Source: Paludibacteraceae bacterium (GTDB lineage Bacteria; Bacteroidota; Bacteroidia; Bacteroidales; Paludibacteraceae). From it: a stretch of 64,000 bases of DNA. Location: positions 62,001-126,000 of the forward strand of contig JAFPYI010000033.1 of assembly GCA_017412245.1 (NCBI GenBank). The letters are read 5' to 3'. The position numbers were made by a program, and so were the translations under genes. The notes under the pieces are model-generated. The model was not told where the DNA came from, ran no database searches, and saw only the letters and a list, made by a program, of their open reading frames with translations. Each line of letters opens with the position of its first letter. Positions within the stretch are counted from its first letter, which is position 1. Below are positions 1-10,100 of the stretch, one piece after another.

Positions 1-366
1 TTTCGGCAAAGAGTGTTCGCGGTTGTAGCAATCGCATTCGTTGCTATAGTTGCCGCATTGGTCAGTGGAGTACGTAAAAACACATGTACTATACATATCC
101 CATATCTTGCCTGCGTTAGCATGACCGGTTGGATAGACATCGGTTGTCTTGTAGGCAGTCCAAAGACCAGCATATGACATTCCCGATGGTCCTGAAGAAG
201 TGATAGAGTATAGGGCATCGCGGAGACTGGCATCTGATTTGCCGTTAGCGGAAGAATAATAACTGGCATCCACTCCCCACACAGAGAGGGTATAGATGCC
301 GCAAATCAGAACGAGAAGGAGTCCTCGTCTGTGTTTGCCCGCGAATATGTCATTTACTCTTTTCAC
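1..366 (-). CDS. Secreted endonuclease I family protein (partial, N-terminal part)
   Basis: The gene runs off the left edge; 122 codons are visible. The start is a GTG at 366, since the nearest upstream ATG frame stops at once. The first 35 or so residues form a signal peptide (KRVNDIFAGKHRRG, then LLLVLICGIYTLSVWG), so the product is exported. The visible mature part ends in NREHSLPK, the signature of the endonuclease I family (EndA/Dns-type secreted DNases with a beta-beta-alpha-metal fold). It is a paralogue of the next gene upstream, with matching N-termini (VDASYYSSANGKS versus VNTAYYSTLNNKS). Only 11 nt separate the two, so they are probably co-transcribed. The family is clear; whether DNA or RNA is the natural substrate is not. 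Confidence 0.8.
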   Translation of the reverse strand, partial: MKRVNDIFAGKHRRGLLLVLICGIYTLSVWGVDASYYSSANGKSDASLRDALYSITSSGPSGMSYAGLWTAYKTTDVYPTGHANAGKIWDMYSTCVFTYSTDQCGNYSNECDCYNREHSLPK

Positions 367-377
367 GATCAATCATA

Positions 378-2435
378 TTATAAACTCTGCACACCCGTAG
401 TGCCTTGTGCCTCATTGCTGCTCTCCGCTGTCACTGTACATTGGCAAGTGGTAGAGGTGGTGTAATAAGTGGTGCCGGTCAGTTCGGATTGTTGTTTGTA
501 TAGATAGATAGGATTTGTGCCGGTAGCTTTCTTGATAGTGTAGTCGTTATAGGAACCGTCATATTGCACATAATATGAGGTGGCATTTCCTTGTAATGTC
601 CATGCACCGTCCGAGACGGACATAGTGAAGCCTGTGTCTGAATTTGTATCTGTCAAGCCGATGTTCCGATAATTGCCGCTAATGTAAGTGTAGAGGTATT
701 TTGCTGCCGCCTCATTGTAGAACGTGGCGGTTGTACCATTCATCGTTACTGCCCAAACCAAAGAGTTGTCAGGGTTACTGATGACGTTGTTTGCATCCGG
801 ACTGACAGTTGCAGTGGCAATATAGTAGTTGCTTTGTATGGCATTCTTCATGGCATAATACCCGCTGTTGTAATATCCGGCTACGATGTAATTGCCGTCT
901 GTCAGTTCGTTGAGCGTGGTGATGCGTTTGTAGTTATTGGTCAGCACATACGTGCCATCGCCCTCGTTGCGGCTGAAGACGGCGTGGTAGGTTGTGGCTG
1001 TGGCGGGAACGGTGCCGTCAAAATCGATAACAGGAGTCGTTGTGTTGGTAGCGCCATACTCATGTGTGCTCCAGCCGACGAATGTATATCCTTCGCACGC
1101 AGCGGGTGTGTCTATGCTGATGACTTGTCCGCTGTAGCCGCTTTGGGTGGCGAAGACAGCAGCACCGTTCATGAAAGTAATAGTAAGTGTCGGTTTGGGA
1201 GTCCATTGGGCATAGAGTGTCTTGTCCGCATCGGTGTTGATGATGTCTCCGTCTTCATATACCACGTTTCCGTTGGTGCTCTCCGCCCACCCGGCGAAGT
1301 CGTATCCCTCACGCGTGTAGGTGTTCGTATTCAAGGCGGTGGAGGTGCTGACCGGCACCGACTGGTTGGGCATCGTGCCCGTGCCGCCGTTAGGCATGAA
1401 GGTAATCGTCACTTGCGGACTGCAGCTGCAGCCGTCGCTGCTGCCGGCTATAAAACCGTCCTCGAATGAACCGAGCACTTCGCTTATCTTGAATGTCTGG
1501 TCTTTTTTGTTGCCCCAGAGGTATTCCGCCAGACAGGGATAATCGACAAACGGGTTGCGGTTGCCCTGCACTGCTTCCGCGGCATTATTACGGTCAATCT
1601 CCTTCTGGCTCACAGGGTCCTGCCGATGCCATTTCATCAGCAGCGCCAATCCGTAGGCAGTCAGTCCGTAGTTTCCTGCAGAGGTGATACTGTCATTGAA
1701 AGTGACGGCGCCGTACCCGGCCGCATCCTGTGTGAAACTATAGGTGGAGGTGTTGTATGCGTTCCATGTCACAACCATGTACATGTACGCGCGCGCCAAG
1801 TCTCCTTTGTATTCATCCGCCGGCTCGAATACCGTTCCTGTGAAACCGGAAGGCCAGGTGCAGGTTCCTTTCTTGCTGCCATTAGGCGACGTGTATTCAG
1901 GAGATGCCACTTCTCCGTAAGGGTTGTTGCTCCGCTTGGTGTTCACATTCACATCGGTAGGGTAGATATGATGTATATCCACTCCGGGTCCGCGATAGGA
2001 GGTGGTGAGGTCTGAACTACTGTTACCGAACCAACTCTTGGGCAGCGAGTGTTCACGGTTGTAGCCGCAACCGGAAGTTGTGCCACAAACCGTGCCGCAG
2101 CTGCTACCTTGGTTGGTGCGAGGTTCAAAACTCGTACATCCGGCATAAATCTCCCAAATCATTCCCGCATAAGGGGAAGTGGAGGGATAGACGTCTGTTG
2201 TTTCATAAGCGCTCCATACGCACGGAGAGCAAGAGCCGGAACCGTATTGCACTCCGCTGTATTTGCCGTGCGATATGGCAGTAATAGCACTCACGAGAGT
2301 TGTGCCGCTTTTGTTGTTCAGAGTGGAGTAGTATGCAGTATTGACAGCCCGTGCGGGCAGTAAAGAGGTGATAATCAGAAAGACGGCGATGAAGAAAAAG
2401 CGTCTTTTTGTAAATATGTGTTTTTCGGTATTCAA
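378..2435 (-). CDS. Secreted endonuclease I with two InlB-type repeats
   Basis: About 685 residues. The open frame reaches 2552, but a promoter lies at 2509-2540 inside that stretch, so I place the start at the TTG at 2435, which gives a signal peptide (TKRRFFFIAVFLIITSLLPARA, split here as a basic start plus hydrophobic core). Residues about 31-335 are the endonuclease I domain with YNREHSLPKSWF near residue 130 and DIHHIYPTD following. Two InlB/Flg_new repeats follow at about 342-410 (YAQW ending) and 415-490. A 190-residue C-terminal region (YKRITTLNELTDGNYIVAGY) resembles a module also present in the giant protein at 4116-10475. No T9SS sorting domain is visible, so the last part may be shortened. 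Likely an extracellular nuclease for nutrient or biofilm DNA. Confidence 0.82.
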   Translation of the reverse strand: MNTEKHIFTKRRFFFIAVFLIITSLLPARAVNTAYYSTLNNKSGTTLVSAITAISHGKYSGVQYGSGSCSPCVWSAYETTDVYPSTSPYAGMIWEIYAGCTSFEPRTNQGSSCGTVCGTTSGCGYNREHSLPKSWFGNSSSDLTTSYRGPGVDIHHIYPTDVNVNTKRSNNPYGEVASPEYTSPNGSKKGTCTWPSGFTGTVFEPADEYKGDLARAYMYMVVTWNAYNTSTYSFTQDAAGYGAVTFNDSITSAGNYGLTAYGLALLMKWHRQDPVSQKEIDRNNAAEAVQGNRNPFVDYPCLAEYLWGNKKDQTFKISEVLGSFEDGFIAGSSDGCSCSPQVTITFMPNGGTGTMPNQSVPVSTSTALNTNTYTREGYDFAGWAESTNGNVVYEDGDIINTDADKTLYAQWTPKPTLTITFMNGAAVFATQSGYSGQVISIDTPAACEGYTFVGWSTHEYGATNTTTPVIDFDGTVPATATTYHAVFSRNEGDGTYVLTNNYKRITTLNELTDGNYIVAGYYNSGYYAMKNAIQSNYYIATATVSPDANNVISNPDNSLVWAVTMNGTTATFYNEAAAKYLYTYISGNYRNIGLTDTNSDTGFTMSVSDGAWTLQGNATSYYVQYDGSYNDYTIKKATGTNPIYLYKQQSELTGTTYYTTSTTCQCTVTAESSNEAQGTTGVQSL

Positions 2436-2508
2436 GTTGTGTGCTTTTGGTTTCTTACGCGCGTGCGCGTGTTCATTAATGAACCTGCGCGCGCGGGGAA
2501 AAAGCGTG

Positions 2509-2540
2509 CAAAGGTAAAAAAAAATCCGCAATCCGCCAAA
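2509..2540 (-). promoter_or_regulatory. Bacteroidota-type promoter for the endonuclease genes
   Basis: On the minus strand a -33 TTTG (2540-2537) is followed after 20 nt by a -7 TACCTTTG (2516-2509). This fits the Bacteroidota consensus TTTG, 19-23 nt, TAnnTTTG. It implies a transcription start near 2502 and a leader of about 65 nt, and rules out the longest reading-frame start at 2552. Confidence 0.7.
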
Positions 2541-2610
2541 GGGTTGAGACAAAATGCTAATTTTTTACGAAAAATAGTTTCTCCTTTTTTACAGCTGATT
2601 CACTCATCCG

Positions 2611-3456
2611 CTAATCTTTATCAAGCGGTAATTCGTCTTGCGGAGTGATATGGTCGATAGCTTTTTGGTTGCTGATAACCGAATGTCCTAATCGTTGCTC
2701 AATATCTGCACGGGCATTGCGTGCTACTTCTGCGCCATCTTTGGCTACGTGTGCTGTTTCAATAATACCTTCAGGATTGCGCTCTTTGCTGAGGTCTGTA
2801 GCAGTTTGTTCTGCTAACGCATTGAGCAGCAGTTCCATATTAGTCATATTATCGCGCAAGTTTTGGTCGGTTAGTCCTTTGTGTTGCTTGTATTCGCGTG
2901 TAGTCAATCCGCTCCAAACTTTACTCATTAGGTCTGTCAATCGTGCAAAGTCACTATCCTCCGTTACTCCGCTTCGTTTCCATTCGTCTGTTAGACCTTT
3001 TCGTATTTCTATTGTCTTGACGCGCTGATTAATCCAGTTCTCGGAATATCCCAATCGGCGATAATCTTTGATGGCTTGCTCGATGCTTTTTTCCGGATCA
3101 TGTAATTGTTGTAACCTTTCTGCACCTACTTGCGCCAGCCATTGTTTGAAGGGCTCTGCTTTCTTGCTTGGAATAGATTGTATGATGCGCAATAATTGTT
3201 CGGGATCGGCTACATCGGTAAGATATTTTTTGCCGTCAGCGGCCTGTAATTTCAGTTGTACGATTTTTTCGTACACCTCACTTCCCTCCGCCGCTAGTTT
3301 GCGTTTAAGGTCACTCCAGTAGCGGCGCGGAATATTACTATCTGTTAACACTTGGATTACATCCACAATAGAGAAGAAGTACTTTTCCTTCTCGTCATCC
3401 CATACGATGCGGATTTTTAATCCCTCGAATAACTTTATCGTTTCTTCTTGCGCCAT
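2611..3456 (-). CDS. Bro-N domain / DinD-like protein
   Basis: 281 residues. The N-terminal 100 or so (IRIVWDDEKEKYFFSIVDVI, then LTDSNIPRRYWSDLKRKL) match the Bro-N fold of phage antirepressors and baculovirus BRO proteins, a DNA-binding domain. The C-terminal half (RRLGYSENWINQRVKTIEIR, later LGHSVISNQKAI) resembles DinD-type DNA-damage-inducible proteins. It is cytoplasmic with no signal peptide. It lies 33 nt after the small secreted protein gene on the same strand and could be read from that operon. No other phage gene is near, so this is a stand-alone family member rather than prophage evidence. The function of such chromosomal copies is poorly known; DNA binding is expected, not shown. 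Confidence 0.75.
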   Translation of the reverse strand: MAQEETIKLFEGLKIRIVWDDEKEKYFFSIVDVIQVLTDSNIPRRYWSDLKRKLAAEGSEVYEKIVQLKLQAADGKKYLTDVADPEQLLRIIQSIPSKKAEPFKQWLAQVGAERLQQLHDPEKSIEQAIKDYRRLGYSENWINQRVKTIEIRKGLTDEWKRSGVTEDSDFARLTDLMSKVWSGLTTREYKQHKGLTDQNLRDNMTNMELLLNALAEQTATDLSKERNPEGIIETAHVAKDGAEVARNARADIEQRLGHSVISNQKAIDHITPQDELPLDKD

Positions 3457-3489
3457 TTCTATTCACGAACTTACTAACTCGTTCTCTTG

Positions 3490-4101
3490 TTAGGCGTGCT
3501 TGCGTTTTTTGCAGATAAGGAATCCGCAATACGCAAGAGCCATGAGTGCTAACGGCCAGAGAACATCTCCAAGAGGTTCAGGAACAGGGTCTCCAGGATC
3601 ACCAGGGAATTTTCTTGGTCCTGCAGGTGCGCTAACAGCAGTAACGGTTGTAGTTCCACCGCCATTAGTAGCTGCAGAGGAATACTGGCTGCCTGAAGTC
3701 ATCAGTCCTTCAGCAGCATTTCCTCCGCTCCACGAAGTGCCATTGACAGTTTTCGGGCCTTGTGTGCTGCTGGTTTGGAAAATAGTCATAGTAGCACTAC
3801 CATTGGTGGCAGGGTTATTCTTGAACTCCATGGAAGGAGCAGGAGCTACAGTAGCTGTCTGTTTGTTTAACAAGGAAGAGGTAGTACGGAATCCGACCAA
3901 TGCTTCTTGTTTTGGCGAAGAAGTATATTGTCCCGGGCGGACCGGTTTGGACGATTCGTGTTTTTTCTCTGTGTACTTTTGGGCGTTAGCATTAAGAGTA
4001 GGGACTCCTTGTTTCTGCTTTTGTTGCGCCATCGCCTGAGGCGTGGCGCTTAATAAGGAGACAGCTATTAATCCGATAAATATCTTATGTGTTAAATTCA
4101 T
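3490..4101 (-). CDS. Small secreted protein with C-terminal anchor-like signal
   Basis: 203 residues, family not recognised. Residues 1-25 are a signal peptide (FIGLIAVSLLSATPQAMAQ). The middle is low-complexity and rich in Ser, Thr, Asn, Gly and Gln. The end has three parts: a Pro/Gly/Asp stretch (PGDPGDPVPEPLGD), a hydrophobic helix (LWPLALMALAYCGFLI) and a basic tail (CKKRKHA). That layout recalls CTERM-type sorting signals (PEP-CTERM and relatives), in which a short motif, membrane helix and Arg/Lys cluster mark a protein for processing at the membrane. It could equally be a simple membrane anchor. It starts 14 nt after the giant surface protein gene stops, so the two are likely co-expressed and may work together. 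Confidence 0.6.
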   Translation of the reverse strand: MNLTHKIFIGLIAVSLLSATPQAMAQQKQKQGVPTLNANAQKYTEKKHESSKPVRPGQYTSSPKQEALVGFRTTSSLLNKQTATVAPAPSMEFKNNPATNGSATMTIFQTSSTQGPKTVNGTSWSGGNAAEGLMTSGSQYSSAATNGGGTTTVTAVSAPAGPRKFPGDPGDPVPEPLGDVLWPLALMALAYCGFLICKKRKHA

Positions 4102-4115
4102 TTTCTCAGTCCTCC

Positions 4116-7100
4116 TTATTTAACGATGGCACGAAGTGTTTGTTGTCCGTTAGCGGTGTTGACGCGTACGAAGTAAACGCCTGTAGCGGGAACGACAGTT
4201 CTCCAGATAGCGCCACCTCCGTTTGCTTGGTCGGAGCGAATCAGTTTGCCACTCATATCGTAAACAAAGATATCTGCTGCGTCATTCAATCCACTTAAGA
4301 CAAGCGTCTTGTCGAAGGTTGTAATAGCTACATTCGCAAGAGTCGGGTTCTCAACAGCTGTTGGAACTTTATTACGCTCAACGGTTACGAAGAGACGGAA
4401 GCGTTCGGTATTATTACCTTTGTTGGCTGTGAATGTATAATTATCAGTCAGCAAGTTGTAATAACTATTGGTTGTAGCATCGAACAACTGAACATCTTTT
4501 ACTTCATCAATACCATACTTTCCGTTCAATGAGATAGTATATTGTCCGTTGTATGCGGCATAGAAGTTAACCGGAACACCGGTAACAGCCGCGGACTCAT
4601 CAGGCAGGGCGTTGAATGCCATTTCTCCTTCGTTATTGCGTGTTGCGATAATCGGGTTGGTGTAGTTGGTATATCTATCACCACGCCATTTGATACCATC
4701 GTCCATCATATCAAAGTCATCTGTGAATTGATTAGAGATGAGAAGTGTTGTTTCATCTAACTCTTGCTTATCGTTAATCAAATCTACAGCAACCAAGATA
4801 GGTTCATCGTCATTGATTTCAGCAGGTGCGCGACGAACTATGTTTGCTTTCTGTACGTTAGCACTTGTGAACTCAACGCCTCTGTCAGTGTTTGGATCGT
4901 CACCACCATCTTTGCTTGCTGCTGTTCCAATCTGTACAAAGTAAGCGAAGAAAGGATCGAGGGGTTGACCATCAATGGCAACGGTTCGGTAGTTGTTAGA
5001 ACCGCCATCTACCGGCACATATACAAAGCGGATATTCTTTGCTCCTTCTGTGTTGATAACGTATTTACCTTCTGCATCCAATTCCAATGTTCCTTGGCGC
5101 AACGGAGCGTTTGAGAAATTGCTTTGATAGGTATTCAAGAATGGGTTACCAACCAAGTTCCAACCTTTATGATTTGGTCGCAATTCTTCATCAGTTTTGT
5201 CTCCTCCCCATGCATGAACAGTAACAGCAGTGGACGTTTTAGTCAAATCAGGATCAGCCATTGGGAATCGCAGTTCAGCGTATGTGTGCTCAGAGTGCGG
5301 TTCTACTGCCACGATGTATCCTTGTCCGGCAAGCAATGTGGCCCCTGTGAACTGTTTCCAGTGAGCGGAACCATTGTAAACGGCAGTCGCAGATGATGCA
5401 CGTTCAGCGCCATCGTAGTATTTGATGAGGTAGTCAGTTCCGTGTACTGCAGGATCGCCATTGCGGAATGTAATATCAGCGATATTGCAATCGTACGGTA
5501 ATGTAAAGAAGTACCAACGAGTGCCAGGGATACGCTTATCGTGAAGAATAGTGGTGTTGTATCTTGAAAGCGTTCCTTGTATATCGGCGGTAGAAACGGC
5601 ATCTTCTTTCGAACGCATAATCAGTTGGTTGACTGTGAAGGTCTGTCCGTTTGGAATCCACAGGTTTCCGCCGGCATAGACCTCAATGTCACGTACTGCG
5701 TTTACATCGCCTGTCACTTTCTTGAGTGTAGCACCGTTCATAATGACGACATCGCAAGTGGAACATACATTGGCTGCGTCATCGAATCCGGTAAAGATAG
5801 TGTTGGTTGTCTGTACTGTTCCGCTCTTAACCATAATCGGCACTTTGTAGTCCACTTGTGCCAATACATTATCTTCAGCGTCTGCCACCTGAATACGCAG
5901 TGTATTACACGAGTGGGAAGCCAAGTTGTCTACGGTCACTGCCATTGTTCCGTCACCCACTTCTGTGAACTCAATTTCGCTGGAGGATACTTCCACCCAT
6001 TCGGTGTAGTAGTTGGCGAAATCGTACTGACCTACCTCAGAGAATAACTCACCGGAGTAACAGATCGCCGCCGAACCACCGCCGACCGGCTCACCGTGCC
6101 ACTCGCTACCAAGCGTAGCGAAGCGCGTAGTGTTGCTGGCTACTGCATTAGCACCGGACTTGACATTTTTGTTACGCAGCAGATAGTAGCGGTTCGCACT
6201 CAGCGGTATGGTTACCTCTGCATCAGTAGACAAAGCCCACCAGCCACCTGGGGAATCGTTCAGTTTTGTGTTAGCTGTTCCATTGATAGTATAAGTCTCA
6301 GTGTCATTACTGCTACCGGAAGTGTTGGTAACTACTTTTATTTTTCCGTTCTCAGTATCAGAAGCAGAGGTAATACTTGGCTTTGCATTGTTGGTGTCAT
6401 ATGTGGGGAGCTTAGGTGCGGCAGAGGTTCCGGCTCCAAAGATGTCAATAGCTTCCCAAGTGCCGCTGTTGTTGCGCTCCAATATAAGGGCATCGTCTCC
6501 ATTGAAATTAAATTGATTATTGCCATCTGCATCCACAGTGTTGTAGTTTTTGTAGTCTCCTAAGCAATACCAGTTGGGCACATCACCTTTCTCTAAGTCG
6601 TCGATGTCGTATGTCACATCATTGATGGTCATGGATACGCACTCGCGCAGGTCTTCATTATTTGTCCATGAGTTCTCTCCATATGTACCATAGTTGTTCG
6701 ACCAGAAGATGATTTCTGTAAGCGGTGGCAGCATAAAGCTTGGGAAGTCTTCCCCTAATTTGGAGACGTTAGCCAACTCCACATAGCCTAGGCTGCCGGT
6801 TGAGTTATACCATCCGTCATCTGCATTTTTCGATTGACGCACGCGCAATTTGGTCAAATCAATATATGTGTTCGTTCCGTTATAGAGACCAAACAACTTC
6901 ATGTTACTGGCTGCCTCGTAGTATTTGGAGAAGAAGATGTCCTCTGCCAGTTCACCGGACAATTTAGTCTGCGCCTCGTTAATTATAACGTTGGAAACAC
7001 CCTCAAGATCGTGCTCAATGATAATCTTGTCATCGGAGGTTACTTCAACCACTTCTACTGTCGGTGGCGTGACGGTCAGCGTGTAACTAATGCTAACTGC

Positions 7101-10100
7101 GCAGACATTATCGTCATCGCTGCTGGTTGCTCCGTAATCTACAGGCTGAGTCAGAGAAATGACCGTCTCGCCGACACCCACTATGGTCACTTCTCCTGAA
7201 CTAGTTACAGTAGCCACAGCGGTGTTGCTACTATTCCATGTCTTGGTAGATGAATTGGTGTTGGTATAGGTAACGGTATTGGTGAAGTTCGCACTTTCGG
7301 TATTCTTCGTTACATTGTTGCCCATACTAAATGCAGCTCCGGATTCCGTACAAACCACGCAGTCTGTATAGCCAGCGGTGCTATAGGTATAAGTTGCGCC
7401 CGTGGTCCAAGCAATATTTAATGCATCTAAGTACAGAGCATCAGAGGATGAGCGAATACCTATATATGTGTATGTGCCAATCGAACTTATTGATAAAGAG
7501 GTGCTACTGCCATATGCAATGGTTCCTAGCAGCGTGCCGTAGGTGTCTGAGTCGTATAACTCCGACGCATCGGTATAGGCACTATTTTTACCATATATAT
7601 TTAAGGATCTACCCGAAGTGGTGTTGGAGTTCCACGTAACGCTTACGCTCTCAACAACACCGCCAGAGGTGGTAGACACAACCCCCGAATTACTATTCTT
7701 CGTGCGCAGTTGAATGGCACTATTGCCTGCCGCATTATTACCTGCATAGACGGCTGATGAAGTCTTGCTAACGTCAGAGAAATCTTCGTACGAGGTACTG
7801 GTGGCCTCAAAGTCTAAATATGTAAAGGCATCCGTAACAGTACTACTACTTCCAGCTCCGCCGTTCTTACGATAAACAGCGTAATAGGTACCATCGGCAG
7901 TTGCCTCTGTTACCAAAGTCGGTGCGCTACTGGCATTGTTCTGTGCACTGGTGGCCCAGCCTACGAACACCCATTCGGCGCAAGCGTCGGCTGCGGTAGG
8001 CAGCGTGTAGGGGTTGGCTACGTCGGTCAGCACTTCATCGTCTCTATTATGCCGGACGAGGGTGATGTCGATAGGTGCAGCGGTTGTGCTGAACTCGCCT
8101 TCTACGGCACAAGCAGCACTGCCTGCGGGCGTCAGCGTGTAGGTGTAGTCGGTGCTCTCCGACAGACCTGTTATCTCTTGACCGCTCGTCACAGTGCCAT
8201 TGTATGTAGTAGTACTACCCTGTTTGATAACCAAGGTGTGTGTGGCGGCTGTGCCAACAAACGTGATGGTTACGCTGTTATGAGTAGGAGTCATTACCAC
8301 TTGTTCGGGTTGTGTACTACAACCAATGGGTAGCAGACGGATACTTGCCTGCCCCGCCGCATACATACCGAAATATTTGCTATAATAGCGCAAATTGCGG
8401 ATAGCGGCAATATCACTGTTGTTAGAAGCAATGTTGTAGGTATTATGATCTGTGGTAGTGATAATCCACTCGTATTGGTCAGTAGTCGCGGCATCTGTCA
8501 GGTTGGCTACATCGGCTTGATTGGCGGCTTGCGCTTTTAAGTAACCGTTGGTGTTGTAACCTTTCAGACGGACAGCAAAACCATTGGCGTCGTAACGACT
8601 GTTATCGACGCTCACTAATGTATAAACATACGAGCCGGGCAGTGCCTCTACTGTTTCAGGTGTGCCGCTAGTTGTAACCTCCAAACCCGTACGGCTTGCT
8701 GCCGTATTGGCTGTGTTAGCCGGCATTGTCCAGTCTTTCGTACTGCTGGTGGCTACAATGGCAAACTGCTCAGGCAGACTGCGACCATGAACAGTTGCTG
8801 TTTTGTTGCTCGCGTCCGTAGCAGAGAATGTGACGGTCAAATCATTTGTTGTGTTGTAAGCAGAAGGTTGGTATTGCAGGATAAGTCCTGTTTCCAAAGT
8901 TGAACCTGCTGTGATACTATTACCATTGGTCCATTCGACGAAAGAATATGGTGCGCTGACGCCACTATAACTCAATGTAGCATTAGAACTGAAGTTCTGT
9001 GCTGTTACGGGAACAACTACTTTTACTTTTTGTCCTTTGGTGCTTACAACGTATGCATCACTTGCACTTAATGACGGTCCGCATTCTGCTTCTGTTTTGT
9101 AGTATGTAGTTCCGCCACCACCGCCGATGGTAACAACAATTTCTGTAAAGTCTGTTCGTGCACTAGGACTAAATGTGGCGACTCCGTCTTCAATTGTAAA
9201 AGTGCATGAGGGCGTAGAAGTAACAGCAGTTACGTCGCCCGAAGGAGAACTGATACTAACAGTTCCCCCACTATACATACGCCAAGAACCACCTCCAGAG
9301 GAATACCATTTACCGTTGTTGCCGCCACCTTGCGCCTCTATTGTTACATTGCCTTGTTCGACACTTTTATATGCAATACCATTCTCCCAACTATTATCAG
9401 AAGCAATGCTCGCGAAATCGAATGTTTCAGTGGAACCTTCTCCGCTACCACCTTCTGTATGTTTGTATACAGCGTAGGCGTGACCGGTAGAAGTCAACTC
9501 TGTGATGTATGTCGGTTTTGAAGTGTTTGTATAAGTACTGCCATACCAACCATCGAACACCCATTCGGTACACGCAGCGTCTGTGTAAGGAGAGGAGAGA
9601 GCTGTTAAATCATATGGACTGGTTTGACCGGTTTTTGTCTCAGATGTACCTTTGTAATGCAAAGTAACATCAATCGGTGCAGCGGAAATGGTAACGGTTT
9701 GGTTGACTGTAGCACCACAATAGGTGACACCATCCGATTGCGTTGCAGTTACAGTTACAGTTCCAGCACTGACGGGATTCAGTGTCGATCCAGATACGGT
9801 TGCGCTACCAGTTCCATTAGCAACGGACCATGTAACAGTTCCCCCATTACCCCCAGTGGTCGTCAATGATAGGGTATTTCCCATCGCGACAGTATTTGCA
9901 TTTGTGATAGACAATGCCGTCAGTGGAGAAGTACAACTTGCAGTATACGTGACTACAACATCATCTAGGAAAAAACGACCTTTGTTTGCGGCTCCTCCCG
10001 TAAATGTGATAGTAATGCTGCTGGTGATATTAGAAAGAGCTACAGTATAGGTTGTCCAAGAGCCTCTGGCTAACGTAACGCTAGTTTTGTCACCAGAGCA

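Noticed and set aside
2611..3456. Prophage, suggested by the Bro-N protein
   Set aside because: No integrase, structural or lysis genes lie near; Bro-N/DinD-like genes occur alone on chromosomes.
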